From assembly GCF_021083305.1 (NCBI RefSeq), contig NZ_JAJFAY010000001.1, positions 496,001-560,000 on the forward strand: a DNA stretch of 64,000 nt. The letters are read 5' to 3'. A program made the position numbers and the translations under genes. This document shows positions 33,118-41,379 of this stretch, in pieces. The notes beneath the pieces were generated by a model that was not told the origin of the DNA, made no database searches, and saw only the letters and a list, made by a program, of their open reading frames with translations. The stretch comes from Haladaptatus sp. DYF46. Its GTDB lineage: Archaea; Halobacteriota; Halobacteria; Halobacteriales; Haladaptataceae. Numbering within the stretch: the first letter of the stretch is position 1; every line of letters begins with the position of its first letter.

Positions 33118-33885
33118 TCACATTCCGGGCGGCGGCCCGTCGCCCATGTCGTCGTCGGAGATGTCCATGTTCAGGCCCATCTCCTCCCGTTCGCGTTCGA
33201 GTTGCCGAATCTGGTAGCGGTAGTACGCCAACCCGATGACCCCGATGATGAGCGCCAGTCCCACGATGCCCGCGAATATCCACTTATCGCGGCCGAGGTA
33301 GTAGCGGACCGAGATGCCGTCCGACGATACCGGGGACGACCAGATTATGTGTTCCCGACCGTCTTCCATCGTCGTATCGTAGCTACCGGGTCGAACGTCG
33401 CTCAGCAGGAACGTATCGACGCGCATACCGCGGGGGATGGTGACCTCGTACGTCTTGTCCTTCAGGTAGGTCGGGACGTAGAACGTCTTCCCCTGTCTCG
33501 ATGCCGTGTACGCGAGCGTTCCTTCCCCTTGTGGCGGCTTGATGATGGTCGATGACTTCGTCTTCTTCACCGTGATTTGGTCGGCCCCGACGACCGTTCC
33601 GTTGGGATACCGGAACTGCACGGCCGAAATATCGACGGGTGCCTCCTCGCCGAAGGACTCCTCTTGGTGGATTTCGAGGGTTCCCTTCTTGTTCAGTTCG
33701 TATATCGCCTGATACTGGTGGCTCGTGACGTTGTACGTCACGTTCTGTGACGTGTCCCAGTCGTACGTCGCGTTCTTCGAGAGTTGCTGTTGGCTGATTT
33801 CGCCCGGCCCGAACATCGAGGTACAACCGGCGCTGGCCGCGAGGAGGAAGAGCAGACCGATCGCGAGGGCGAACCGTTTCCTCAT
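33118..33885 (-). CDS. DUF5803 lipoprotein
   Basis: The 255-residue protein begins MRKRFALAIGLLFLLAASAGC, a signal with a lipobox ending at Cys21, so it is anchored to the outer face of the membrane by lipid. A C-terminal transmembrane helix (about residues 204-228) and charged tail suggest a second anchor. Glycosylation sequons (NAT, NVT, NGT) appear in the outer part. It belongs to the haloarchaeal DUF5803 family, function unknown. The start at 33885 is preferred over the in-frame ATG 12 bp before it. Its start overlaps the stop of the DUF2110 gene. Confidence 0.85.
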   Translation of the reverse strand: MRKRFALAIGLLFLLAASAGCTSMFGPGEISQQQLSKNATYDWDTSQNVTYNVTSHQYQAIYELNKKGTLEIHQEESFGEEAPVDISAVQFRYPNGTVVGADQITVKKTKSSTIIKPPQGEGTLAYTASRQGKTFYVPTYLKDKTYEVTIPRGMRVDTFLLSDVRPGSYDTTMEDGREHIIWSSPVSSDGISVRYYLGRDKWIFAGIVGLALIIGVIGLAYYRYQIRQLEREREEMGLNMDISDDDMGDGPPPGM

Positions 33886-34553
33886 GGAATTACACAACGA
33901 ATTTCCGCCGGGATGTAGCCGCCGATGCTGGCGAGCAGTCCCGGTGGATCGGTGTTCTCCGTGCAGACGATGCTCTGTTCCAACACGCCGAGTCGCTCGA
34001 CGGTCACGATGTCCTGTGCGTGTCCGGCGCGGTTGACCGTTGCCCGGACCTCACCCCGCGTCGCGCTGTTGACGTTCACGCGGCCGTTTCCGCGCGTCCA
34101 GTCGAACAAGCGGTCGCGCTCGTCGTCCGAGAGGCGCGACGAACCGCCCTCGTCGTAGACGAACTCCATCGCCAAGTGCTGAACGAGACCGAACCGCTCG
34201 ACCACCTGTTCCGGTTTGCCCGGACCGAGACCGAGTTCGGCCGCCGGAATCCGAACCTCCCGTCCGGCGTCGAGGACGAATCCGTCGTCGTCCCACGATT
34301 CGAGCGTTCCGACGTAGGGTTCGCCGTCCCGGAGAGTCGGCGTGATTTCGCCCCACTCCTCGGAGAGGAGGTTCCGGGCGATGACCTCGTCCTCGCCTTC
34401 GACCGTCACCGAGACGAAGTCGTCGTGACGGACGCCGATGTCGTATTCGACGTCGAGGTCGCCGAGCGTGTTGTGGATGAGCGATCGGAGGCCGTCGAGT
34501 GCGCGTCGTTTTGCGTCGCCACGGACGTACACTTTGGTTGCGAGAACGACCAT
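33882..34553 (-). CDS. DUF2110 family protein
   Basis: The 223-residue archaeal protein starts at ATG 34553, which overlaps the stop of tfe (TAATGG). The segments VYVRGDAKRRALDGLRSLI and GVLEQSIVCTENTDPPGLL are typical of this family. DUF2110 genes commonly follow tfe in archaea, so a role in transcription or RNA handling is suspected. The protein has no membrane segment. Confidence 0.85.
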   Translation of the reverse strand: MVVLATKVYVRGDAKRRALDGLRSLIHNTLGDLDVEYDIGVRHDDFVSVTVEGEDEVIARNLLSEEWGEITPTLRDGEPYVGTLESWDDDGFVLDAGREVRIPAAELGLGPGKPEQVVERFGLVQHLAMEFVYDEGGSSRLSDDERDRLFDWTRGNGRVNVNSATRGEVRATVNRAGHAQDIVTVERLGVLEQSIVCTENTDPPGLLASIGGYIPAEIRCVIP

Positions 34554-35080
34554 TATGCACCGAGCGTCTCGACGTTGAGTTCGTCTTCGAGGCCGTCGAT
34601 CCGGTCCTCCATGGATTCGACGAGCATCGAGTTTTCCATGGATTCGAGCGGGGACCCGCATTCGGGACATTCGAAACCGAAGTCCATCGCTTCGCCGAAC
34701 TCGAAGCGAAGCGAGCAGATCTCACAGAGGTAAAACTCGTGGTTTCGTTCGTACTCTTGGCGCTGTTTCAGCGCGTCGAGCAGGCGATACATCTCGTCCT
34801 CCAAGTTCTCCGGTATCTTGTCGTACTCGAAGGTCCAGAGGTAGGTGAGCCAGCCCGAATCCTCGTCACGGAGGCGTCGATACGTCGCCAAGTCGTTCTC
34901 GTACAGGATGAACAGCGCCCGTCGAACGTCGTTGAGTTCGAGGTCGAGTTCTTCGGCGAGTTCCTCGTCGGTCACTTCGCCGTCCGGCGGCGCGGCGGCC
35001 ACCGGCATTCCCTTCGGCCCGACCAGTTCGTGAAGATATTTCTGAATCACCGGGTCGCTTAACAGGTCCTCGAAAGCCAT
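34553..35080 (-). CDS. tfe: transcription factor E (alpha subunit)
   Basis: TFE helps RNA polymerase open promoters, alongside TBP and TFB. The 175-residue protein has an N-terminal winged helix (about 1-85) and a C-terminal zinc ribbon with CEICSLRFEFGE and FECPECGSPL (Cys pairs near 120-123 and 137-140). The length and order match archaeal TFE-alpha. It is the first gene of the tfe-DUF2110-DUF5803 operon. A TATA-like TTTTAAAC lies in the 35100-35140 region. Confidence 0.96.
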   Translation of the reverse strand: MAFEDLLSDPVIQKYLHELVGPKGMPVAAAPPDGEVTDEELAEELDLELNDVRRALFILYENDLATYRRLRDEDSGWLTYLWTFEYDKIPENLEDEMYRLLDALKQRQEYERNHEFYLCEICSLRFEFGEAMDFGFECPECGSPLESMENSMLVESMEDRIDGLEDELNVETLGA

Positions 35081-35283
35081 TGATATGTTATATCGGGTCG
35101 TTCATCTGTTTAAAACCATCGGGAGCGGGTTGCGGGATGTCGTTTCGTTGGAACTGTCCCGGAACAGTTGATTTCCTGTTACAACAGTCATGCCCGACGC
35201 GAGCCGCTCTTTCTATCGATTCCCCGCTTGGAATTGGGCGAAGACCACAAGAAACTTAACCTATCAGCGTTCTGAGTGTGACG

Positions 35284-35604
35284 ATGCAAGTCGGGATAGA
35301 CCCTCAACAACTCGGACTCCAACTGGGAAGCGGTGCCGTCATCGGCGGTATCATCGGGTTCGCCGCGAAGAAAATCGCGAAGCTCATCGCGGTCATCGTC
35401 GGCCTCGAACTCGCCCTGTTCAAGTTCCTCGAATCGCGCGGAATACTGTCGGTAGACTGGGAGAAACTCTCAGCCGGTATGCTGAAAACCGGTCAAGCGG
35501 CCGGAAACGGTACGCCGCCGTCGTGGATCACGACGCTCCTTTCGACGCTCTCGGTGAGCGCCGGATTCGTCGGCGGTTTCATGATCGGATTCCGAAAGGG
35601 ATAG
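35284..35604 (+). CDS. FUN14 domain membrane protein
   Basis: The 106-residue protein starts with MQVGIDPQQLGLQLGSGAV and has hydrophobic segments at about 12-27, 35-50 and 80-98, with the conserved GFVGGFMIGFRKG end. FUN14 domain proteins occur in all domains of life; the eukaryotic FUNDC1 functions in mitophagy, but the archaeal role is unknown. It begins about 200 bp from the divergent tfe and ends next to the convergent gvpO. Confidence 0.85.
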   Translation: MQVGIDPQQLGLQLGSGAVIGGIIGFAAKKIAKLIAVIVGLELALFKFLESRGILSVDWEKLSAGMLKTGQAAGNGTPPSWITTLLSTLSVSAGFVGGFMIGFRKG

Positions 35605-35605
35605 C

Positions 35606-36097
35606 TCACCACTCCTGACTGTCGCCCCGGCGGTAGCGCTCCCGGAGACGGTAGCCGGTTACGTCACCCGACTCGGAGAGCGAAATTTCGTACTGTCCGA
35701 GGATGTCCTGGGTGTCCGGAATCGCGCTCCGTTCTACCATTTCGACCACGACTTCCCAGCCGTCGCCGTCGTCCATTATTTCGATGATACCGTCGAGCGG
35801 ATGCCCGACCAAATCGTCGGCGACGCTCTCGACGGTCTCACGGACGTCCATCACGTCGAATTCACCGTTCTCCGCGGGATTTTCTTCGTCGTCCTCTTGG
35901 TGTTCGGTTTCGTTTTCGCTCACGTTCTCCTCCTGACTACTCTCATCGTCGTTTTCCGAGTCGTTCCCGTCCTCGGGAGCATCGTCTATCGTCTCGTTAT
36001 CCGGACCGTGCTGGTGGCAAAAACCGTCGTTCCGTGCCGGGCGGGAGCATCGCTCTCCGTCCTCCGTGAGCGCCCGGCACTGTTCTGCTTCGGACAT
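35606..36097 (-). CDS. gvpO: gas-vesicle protein GvpO with N-terminal Cys/His motif (first copy)
   Basis: The 163-residue protein has a GvpO core (about residues 78-163) with [36 protein letters not shown] and RLRERYRRG. GvpO is needed for gas-vesicle formation in haloarchaea, where loss of it cuts vesicle yield. Its N-terminus (residues 1-30) carries [11 protein letters not shown] and FCHQH, a plausible zinc-binding motif similar to small Cys-His modules found fused to other haloarchaeal proteins. A Glu/Asp/Asn-rich linker (32-77) joins the two. It lies 17 bp after gvpA on the same strand, so they form one unit. Confidence 0.9.
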   Translation of the reverse strand: MSEAEQCRALTEDGERCSRPARNDGFCHQHGPDNETIDDAPEDGNDSENDDESSQEENVSENETEHQEDDEENPAENGEFDVMDVRETVESVADDLVGHPLDGIIEIMDDGDGWEVVVEMVERSAIPDTQDILGQYEISLSESGDVTGYRLRERYRRGDSQEW

Positions 36098-36114
36098 GCT
36101 TTCTCAGTCGGTGC

Positions 36115-36378
36115 TTATGACGTACTGGCCTCGGGCGACGCGACTTCGACCTGCTCGAAGTCGACCTCGTCGTCCGAGGAGGCTCGTTCTAACTTCGCCA
36201 TCTCCTTTGCGTAGTGGAGGAACGTGTCGACCGACGCGACTACGACGCGCGCCTCGACGGTCAGCACTTCGATACCCACGACGGAGATACGCGCCCATAC
36301 GTCGATGACCACGCCTTTGTCGAGGATGCGGTCGAGTACGTCCGCGAGACTGGATGAGTTTGGGTCTGCTTGTACCAT
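36115..36378 (-). CDS. gvpA: major gas-vesicle structural protein GvpA
   Basis: GvpA forms the ribbed protein wall that excludes water. The 87-residue protein has the invariant core [20 protein letters not shown] and [20 protein letters not shown], then [10 protein letters not shown]. The acidic C-terminal tail (about 70-87) is longer than in the usual 76- to 79-residue haloarchaeal GvpA. It begins a separate leftward transcript with gvpO. The strong conservation and position make the call secure. Confidence 0.97.
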   Translation of the reverse strand: MVQADPNSSSLADVLDRILDKGVVIDVWARISVVGIEVLTVEARVVVASVDTFLHYAKEMAKLERASSDDEVDFEQVEVASPEASTS

Positions 36379-36576
36379 GGTTGTTCACGGGAACCGAATC
36401 CCTAGGATGGAAAGTGCAGGTGGACGATATTTCACGCTTAGGGCCGACACTGCAAGTTACTTTTAACCGGCAACGAATCGGCTAGCGGTTTTCGCCGGGA
36501 ACGGCACCGAACCGGAAGCCGGGTTTGCAGGCACACGTATTATGGCACTCGGTCCCGATTCGCTTTCGGGGGAACG
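36379..36576. promoter_or_regulatory. divergent promoter region of the gas-vesicle locus
   Basis: This 198-bp gap separates the leftward gvpA-gvpO unit from the rightward gvpO2 unit. On the reverse strand, GGTTAAAAG near 36457-36465 and GAAATATC near 36431-36438 are TATA candidates for gvpA. On the forward strand, CGTATTATGG near 36537-36546 is a candidate for gvpO2. No GvpE-like activator site can be assigned because the UAS is poorly defined. Confidence 0.5.
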
Positions 36577-37020
36577 ATGACCGAACAAACGAGCGGTTCC
36601 GAAACGGGCGAGTTAGACGACGTACTCGGTCGCCTATCTGCGGCGGTAGAAGGGCAGGAGGAGGACGGCTCGAGGGACGACGAAGGGTCGGAGGAATCGG
36701 TCGACGTAGATGAGATCACCGATTCGGAGGGCGAGATCGACCTCTACGATGCGAGGGACGTCGGACGAGCCGTCGCCGGGGACCTCATCGGGTCCCCGCT
36801 CGACAACGTCGTCGAAGTCGAGGAACAGGACGAAGACGGGTGGCGGGTCGTCGCCGAAGTCGTCGAGCGAAACTCGATTCCGGACACCCAGGACATCCTC
36901 GGACGGTACGTCATCAGCCTCGGACCGGATGGCTCCGTCCGAGGCTACGGCCGCGCCGGTCGATACCGACGCGGCCGCGTCGAAACGCAGAACGAGATCT
37001 TCGACGTCGAAGAGCGGTAA
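36577..37020 (+). CDS. gvpO2: gas-vesicle protein GvpO, second copy
   Basis: The 147-residue protein has a GvpO core from about residue 58 (DARDVGRAVAGDLIGSPLDN, then [19 protein letters not shown] and YGRAGRYRRGR). It is clearly a paralogue of the product of 35606. Its N-terminus (1-57) is a Glu/Asp-rich linker without the Cys/His motif of the other copy. It is the first gene of the long rightward gas-vesicle transcript, followed 12 bp later by an acidic protein gene. Confidence 0.92.
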   Translation: MTEQTSGSETGELDDVLGRLSAAVEGQEEDGSRDDEGSEESVDVDEITDSEGEIDLYDARDVGRAVAGDLIGSPLDNVVEVEEQDEDGWRVVAEVVERNSIPDTQDILGRYVISLGPDGSVRGYGRAGRYRRGRVETQNEIFDVEER

Positions 37021-37032
37021 CTGGGGGACGAT

Positions 37033-37671
37033 ATGACCGAAGAAGAATCAGGAACGGTACGAAAGCTGGTGGAACAGAACGTGGGCGAAGAACTGACAGC
37101 CGAGCAGTTGGTGGACGAACTCACCGAGATGAAAACGGAGAACGGGGAAACCGTCGGTCGGGACCTCGGTCGTCTCGTCGGCTGCGGGCTCGGAATGCTC
37201 GTCGGTCGGAAGGTCGGCGAGTCGCTCGGGAACCGTCTCGAAGCCCGATTGGAGGCCGAGCGAGAGGTCGAGGAAGGCGAGGAAACGGGCGACGAAGAGG
37301 GGGAGAAAACCCGCGAACAACTCGTCCGCGAACGGGTCCAAGACGCCTTCGAAGTGAGCAAGGAGGAGGCAAAGGAGATGATCGCCACTGCGAGCAGCAT
37401 CGGTGGAGGCGAACACGAAGACGAGGATGAAGCGGAACAGTCCGCTGACGGCGGTGAAGACGAAAACGAGCAGTCGTCCGAAGACGAAGAATCCGAAAGC
37501 GAACAGTCGGAAAGCGAAACCGAAGACGAGTCGGAAGAGTCGGAAAGCGAGGCCGAAGACGAGGGGGAGACGGACTCCGAAATCGATCTCGACCAACTCT
37601 CGAACGAGGACCTCGAAGCGTTGGCGAACGACCTGATGGACGAACTGGACCAACGAAAAGCCGCACAGTGA
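37033..37671 (+). CDS. acidic gas-vesicle cluster protein with a glycine-zipper-like segment
   Basis: The 212-residue protein has no clear homologue by eye. Residues 1-36 are a charged helix. About residues 40-62 are Gly-rich (GRDLGRLVGCGLGMLVGRK, then VGESLG), like a glycine-zipper membrane-active segment. Residues 70-125 are a helical region ending EEAKEMIATASSIGGG. About 126-190 is an extreme Glu/Asp/Ser/Gln stretch, and the last part is a helix, LDQLSNEDLEALANDLMDEL. It lies between gvpO2 and gvpF, so a gas-vesicle role is likely. It is not a recognised Gvp family. Confidence 0.75.
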   Translation: MTEEESGTVRKLVEQNVGEELTAEQLVDELTEMKTENGETVGRDLGRLVGCGLGMLVGRKVGESLGNRLEARLEAEREVEEGEETGDEEGEKTREQLVRERVQDAFEVSKEEAKEMIATASSIGGGEHEDEDEAEQSADGGEDENEQSSEDEESESEQSESETEDESEESESEAEDEGETDSEIDLDQLSNEDLEALANDLMDELDQRKAAQ

Positions 37672-37834
37672 CGAAACTCCGACGTCTCTCGTGGAGTCGC
37701 CGGGGGGACGAGAAGAGTCGGAAACGACCACCGATACGCCGCTTTCGCGGCGTTTGCTTGCACTCTCCGCCACACGACTTATTAACGCACGTCACGTCGA
37801 TTTCCAGTCGTAGGAGCACCGTCTCCATGAAACG

Positions 37835-38461
37835 ATGAGTTCGAATCGATACGTCTACGGGGTCGTCGAAAAGAACGATTTCGAGTTCGACACGGACACC
37901 GTTGGTGACGCGGACGAGGTGTACACGGTAACGTACCGGTCGCTCTCCGCCGTCGTCTCGGATATCGACACGACGGACCCCGAACGAACCGACGAGGATA
38001 GCAAGACGCACGACGAGGTACTTCGGGAGGTCCTCGAACGCGACGACGTCGACGCCGTGGTTCCGATGCAGTTCGGCATGGCGTTCAAGGACAACAGAAC
38101 CCTGAAGACCGTCCTCAGGAGCGCCCGCCGCGCGTTCACGAAGGCGCTCAACGAAGTGGAGGGCCACGTCGAACTCGGCGTCAAGATAGTGGCCGGTGAG
38201 GACGACGAACTGCCGCGCGAGGAGATTCGGGAGGACGTCGGCGAGCGACTGGCGGCCGTCGCCGAGAGCGAGACGGACGACGACCTGTTCAGCGACAGAC
38301 TCGTCCTCAACCGGTCGTATCTCGTGGCGACCGAGGATCGCGAGACGTTCGCGGACGTGGTGGGGGAGATACGCGACGAGTACGACGAGGTGACCGTCCA
38401 GTTTACGGGACCGTGGGCACCGTACAACTTCGTGGACATCCACATCGGGGCCCAGCGATGA
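37835..38461 (+). CDS. gvpF: gas-vesicle protein GvpF
   Basis: The 208-residue protein begins RYVYGVVEKNDFEF and has DAVVPMQFGMAFKDNRTLKT and a C-terminal VQFTGPWAPYNFVDI, the features of the GvpF/GvpL family. GvpF binds GvpA and probably prevents its premature aggregation; it is one of the essential assembly proteins. The length matches GvpF rather than the longer GvpL, which is encoded later. The 163 bp before it may contain a second promoter. It overlaps gvpG by 4 bp. Confidence 0.93.
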   Translation: MSSNRYVYGVVEKNDFEFDTDTVGDADEVYTVTYRSLSAVVSDIDTTDPERTDEDSKTHDEVLREVLERDDVDAVVPMQFGMAFKDNRTLKTVLRSARRAFTKALNEVEGHVELGVKIVAGEDDELPREEIREDVGERLAAVAESETDDDLFSDRLVLNRSYLVATEDRETFADVVGEIRDEYDEVTVQFTGPWAPYNFVDIHIGAQR

Positions 38462-38712
38462 TCATCGTCGACGACCTGCTGTTCAAACCGCTGGTGTCGA
38501 TGGTGGACGTGCTTCACTCGCTGGCGGTGGAGGAGATGTACGACATCGCGGGCATACAGGACGAACTCAAGGAGACGCACATGCTGTACGAACTCGGAGA
38601 GTTGTCGGACGAGGAGTACGAGGAGCGAAAGACGACCCTCGAAACACGGCTCGACGTCGCGGAGACGGCCCACGAACGGCTGCGAAGCGGGAAAGTCGAG
38701 GTGAAACGATAA
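38458..38712 (+). CDS. gvpG: gas-vesicle protein GvpG
   Basis: The 84-residue protein starts at ATG 38458, which overlaps the gvpF stop as ATGA. It is helical with DDLLFKPLVSMVDVLHSLAV and ELKETHMLYELGELSDEEY, the conserved GvpG pattern. GvpG is essential for gas-vesicle formation and interacts with the other minor proteins. The ribosome-coupled start indicates equal expression with gvpF. Confidence 0.93.
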   Translation: MIIVDDLLFKPLVSMVDVLHSLAVEEMYDIAGIQDELKETHMLYELGELSDEEYEERKTTLETRLDVAETAHERLRSGKVEVKR

Positions 38713-39134
38713 TGGGACTCATCGAACGATTGGTCAGACTGGCGAACGAACTCTCGGACGACGACGCGAAGCGAACGTACGCCGGCGACCACGAGACGCC
38801 ACGAAGCAGAATCAACTACGGGGTTTCCGTCGGCCCCATCGACTCGGGTCGACCGAAAGAACAACGGAGTCAATCGCGTCAACGTCGGCAGGAATACCTG
38901 ACGAACACCCGGACGGAGGAGGATGAACTAGTCGTCACGGTCGACCTCCTCGGCGTTTCGAAGGAGGACATCGGGGTCACGTTCGACGCAGAAACGGGGA
39001 CGGTCGAGATCCGGGACGGAGAGCGGCCGATAAAACGACTCGGACTCGAATGGGAGGATGCGACCGTCACGAACGCATCGTACAACAACCATGTGCTCGA
39101 ACTACGCATCGAACGGGAGTTGCCGGATGAATAG
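38712..39134 (+). CDS. gvpH: gas-vesicle protein GvpH (Hsp20-like)
   Basis: The 140-residue protein starts at ATG 38712 in the TAATG overlap with gvpG. The C-terminal 90 residues resemble a small heat-shock protein alpha-crystallin domain, with DELVVTVDLLGVSKEDIGV and a strand-rich end. GvpH is accessory and is thought to assist assembly. The N-terminal third is polar and charged. It overlaps the next gene by 8 bp. Confidence 0.88.
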   Translation: MGLIERLVRLANELSDDDAKRTYAGDHETPRSRINYGVSVGPIDSGRPKEQRSQSRQRRQEYLTNTRTEEDELVVTVDLLGVSKEDIGVTFDAETGTVEIRDGERPIKRLGLEWEDATVTNASYNNHVLELRIERELPDE

Positions 39135-39888
39135 TGACCGAGTCAAATCGTTCACGGAGGAGGTGCAATCGGGACTCGACGGACTCACGGAAGCGCTCGA
39201 ATCGGCCGAGTCGTTCGATGACGTCTCGGGGGAAGCCGAGAAGCTCTGGAACGTGCTGGACGAGGGCGAGGACGTGCTCGACGAACTCGACCTCGCCGAC
39301 GTTCCCAAGGTCGTCGACCTCTCCGAACTCCCCGACATCATCGAGTTGGAGGACACCCCCGATGCGGTGGACGAAGGCGACCCCGGCGAACTCATCGACG
39401 TTCGAAGCCTGATACGCGCCATCGAGTTCCGCGAACTGTGGTCGTCCACGGACGTCCGAAGCCTGTGGAACGAGAGCGACGAGTTCACCGACGCCCTCGA
39501 AGAAACCAGTATGGTCGCTTCGGACGAGGACGGGGACGACGGGGACGGCGACGGCGTGATGCGGAGCGACCTCAAAAACGAGGTGCAGTCCGAACTGTAC
39601 GAGTCGAAGCTACAAGCTCAGCTACAGGAGAGCGTCGACGAGTTCCGCGATTCGCTCATGGACACCAGAAACGACCTGAAGGAGGTCAAGGAGGAAAACG
39701 AGTCGATGGGCGGTGCGGGACAACCGTCGTCCGACAACCCGTCGGCGTACTCCACGGCGGCGGGGTCGCGGTCGGACATGGGAGGTGTCGGCCGACACTC
39801 GACGATTCCGAAGAGCGGGTGGCACTCGTCGGGTGGCGGTTCCAAACGAATCTACGGCGACCGATTCGAGGAGGAAGAGGATGGGTGA
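39127..39888 (+). CDS. acidic protein in the gvpI position
   Basis: The 253-residue protein occupies the place of gvpI between gvpH and gvpJ. It is highly acidic through residue 215, with repeated DLSELPDIIELEDTPDAV-like segments and a coiled-coil-like SKLQAQLQESVDEFRDSL region. The C-terminus is Gly/Ser-rich (MGGVGRHSTIPKSGWHSSGG) and ends [14 protein letters not shown]. Known GvpI is short and basic, so the identity is uncertain, though the RHST and IYGDR tail motifs may be all that is shared. It overlaps gvpH and gvpJ by 8 bp each. Confidence 0.6.
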   Translation: MNSDRVKSFTEEVQSGLDGLTEALESAESFDDVSGEAEKLWNVLDEGEDVLDELDLADVPKVVDLSELPDIIELEDTPDAVDEGDPGELIDVRSLIRAIEFRELWSSTDVRSLWNESDEFTDALEETSMVASDEDGDDGDGDGVMRSDLKNEVQSELYESKLQAQLQESVDEFRDSLMDTRNDLKEVKEENESMGGAGQPSSDNPSAYSTAAGSRSDMGGVGRHSTIPKSGWHSSGGGSKRIYGDRFEEEEDG

Positions 39889-40297
39889 AACCGGCCCCAC
39901 CCGAAGTCAGTCCGACCTCGCCGAGATGTTGGAACTCCTCCTCGACAAGGGCGTCGTCATCAACGCCGACATCGTGGTGACGGTCGGCGAGACGGAACTC
40001 CTCGGCGTGAAACTCCGGGCCGCCCTCGCGTCGTTCGAGACGGCCGCACAGTACGGCTTGGAGTTCCCGGAGGGGACCGACATGAAGCGCGTCCAAGAGG
40101 CGGCCGGCGTCGAGGAACTCCCGGAGTCGGAAACCGTGGCCGTCGGCGTCGAAGCCGAAGAAGGGAACGAGGAAGAAGAATCCGAAGCGGAATCGGCCGA
40201 CGACGAAGCGGCCGAGTCGGAGGCCGAGGAGGACGCCCAGACGGCGGAGGCCGAGGAGGACGCCCAGACGGCGGAGGCCGAACATGACGGCGATTGA
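39881..40297 (+). CDS. gvpJ: gas-vesicle protein GvpJ with an acidic repeat tail
   Basis: The 138-residue protein has the GvpA-like core [19 protein letters not shown], then [20 protein letters not shown] (about residues 12-50). GvpJ is a GvpA paralogue placed at the vesicle tips or assembly site. After about residue 85 the protein is Glu/Ala-rich and carries a tandemly repeated EEDAQTAEA. This tail is not found in standard GvpJ. The ATG at 39881 overlaps the stop of the upstream gene. Confidence 0.92.
   Translation: MGETGPTRSQSDLAEMLELLLDKGVVINADIVVTVGETELLGVKLRAALASFETAAQYGLEFPEGTDMKRVQEAAGVEELPESETVAVGVEAEEGNEEEESEAESADDEAAESEAEEDAQTAEAEEDAQTAEAEHDGD
40220..40281 (+). repeat. 27-bp tandem repeat in the gvpJ tail
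   Basis: Two exact 27-bp copies, 40220-40246 and 40247-40273, are followed by the first 8 bp of a third. Each copy encodes nine residues ending DAQTA. The perfect identity suggests recent expansion by slippage. Confidence 0.9.
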
Positions 40298-40601
40298 AGT
40301 CGACGGCGACGACGCCGGAAAGGGACTCGTCGCCCTCGTCATCACGGTGGTCGAACTGCTCGTCGAGGCCATGGAGCGCGAGGCGATTCGACGGATGGAA
40401 AGCGGTAACCTGTCCCCCGACGAAATCGAGCGACTCGGGGCGCAATTGGCGGCCATCGAGGACGAGTTGGAGCGCCTGAAGGAGTCCGAGGGAATAGAGG
40501 AGGGCGTCGAAAACCTTCGCGGCGATTTGGACGACCTGATATCGGACGCGTTGGTCGATATGTCCGACCGCGAACCCGGCGTGGAGGGCTTCGATGGGTG
40601 A
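40284..40601 (+). CDS. gvpK: gas-vesicle protein GvpK
   Basis: The 105-residue protein contains the GvpK pattern [37 protein letters not shown] and [18 protein letters not shown]. GvpK is one of the essential minor proteins of haloarchaeal gas vesicles. It starts at ATG 40284 inside the end of gvpJ and its stop overlaps the start of gvpL, so it is translationally coupled to both. Confidence 0.95.
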   Translation: MTAIEVDGDDAGKGLVALVITVVELLVEAMEREAIRRMESGNLSPDEIERLGAQLAAIEDELERLKESEGIEEGVENLRGDLDDLISDALVDMSDREPGVEGFDG

Positions 40602-41379
40602 CCCGACCTTCGAGGAGGGACGGTACCTCTACTGCGTCGTGGAAAACGAAGACGACGCGGAGCTAGCGGAGAACGGCATCGACGGTGAACCGATTTCCGT
40701 CCTCGTACGGAACGGCCTCGGTGCGGTCGTCCAACCCTGCGATTCGCCCTACGATTCCGACGACCTCGAAACGGTTCGCGAGTGGTTGGTGACCCATCAG
40801 TCGGTCATCGACGCCGCGGGGGAAGCGTTCGGGACCCCGCTTCCGTTCCGCTTCGATACGATTCTGAAGGGGGACGACGACGCGGTTCGCGAGTGGCTCG
40901 CGGACCAGTCGGAGATGCTCGACTCCCATTTGGACCAGTTGGCGGGCCACTGGGAGTACCGCGTCGGCGTGACGTGGGACGAAGAACGCGTTCGGGACGA
41001 ACTGCGGGCCGAAGACGAGGAGTTGGCCGACCTCCGCGAACGGATCGACGACGCGAGCGAAGGAACCGCCTTCCTGCTGGAGAAACAGTACGACAATCGA
41101 CTCCGCGACCTCAGGAAAGCGCGGAAGGACGAATTGACGACGCGCCTTCGGAACGAACTGGACCCGCTCGTTGCCGAATTCGACGTGGTCGATTCGAAGG
41201 GAGGCGTCCTCGAATCGAACGAAACCGAGGAGGTCGTACAGGTGTCGTTTCTCGCACACGAGGACCGCGAGGAGGAAATCGGGCGCGTATTGGACGACGT
41301 GGCGGCGGAACCGGGTATCGAAATCAGGTTTACGGGGCCGTGGCCGCCCTACTCGTTCGCACCGGAGTTGGACGCATGA
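40594..41379 (+). CDS. gvpL: gas-vesicle protein GvpL
   Basis: The 261-residue protein is a larger paralogue of GvpF, with [16 protein letters not shown] at the start and [16 protein letters not shown] at the end. The middle has a long charged helical region (about 130-205). GvpL interacts with several Gvp proteins and is thought to act as a platform for assembly. The ATG 40594 overlaps gvpK by 8 bp. Its stop overlaps gvpM by 4 bp. Confidence 0.95.
   Translation: MGDPTFEEGRYLYCVVENEDDAELAENGIDGEPISVLVRNGLGAVVQPCDSPYDSDDLETVREWLVTHQSVIDAAGEAFGTPLPFRFDTILKGDDDAVREWLADQSEMLDSHLDQLAGHWEYRVGVTWDEERVRDELRAEDEELADLRERIDDASEGTAFLLEKQYDNRLRDLRKARKDELTTRLRNELDPLVAEFDVVDSKGGVLESNETEEVVQVSFLAHEDREEEIGRVLDDVAAEPGIEIRFTGPWPPYSFAPELDA

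Noticed and set aside
35606..36097. First gvpO as a pseudogene
   Set aside because: The core is complete, with all the motifs of the second copy, and there is no frame break.
37391..37580. Low-complexity acidic DNA repeat in the 37033 gene as a possible artefact
   Set aside because: The stretch keeps one open frame with haloarchaeal codon use and ends in a sensible helix, so it is taken as real coding sequence.
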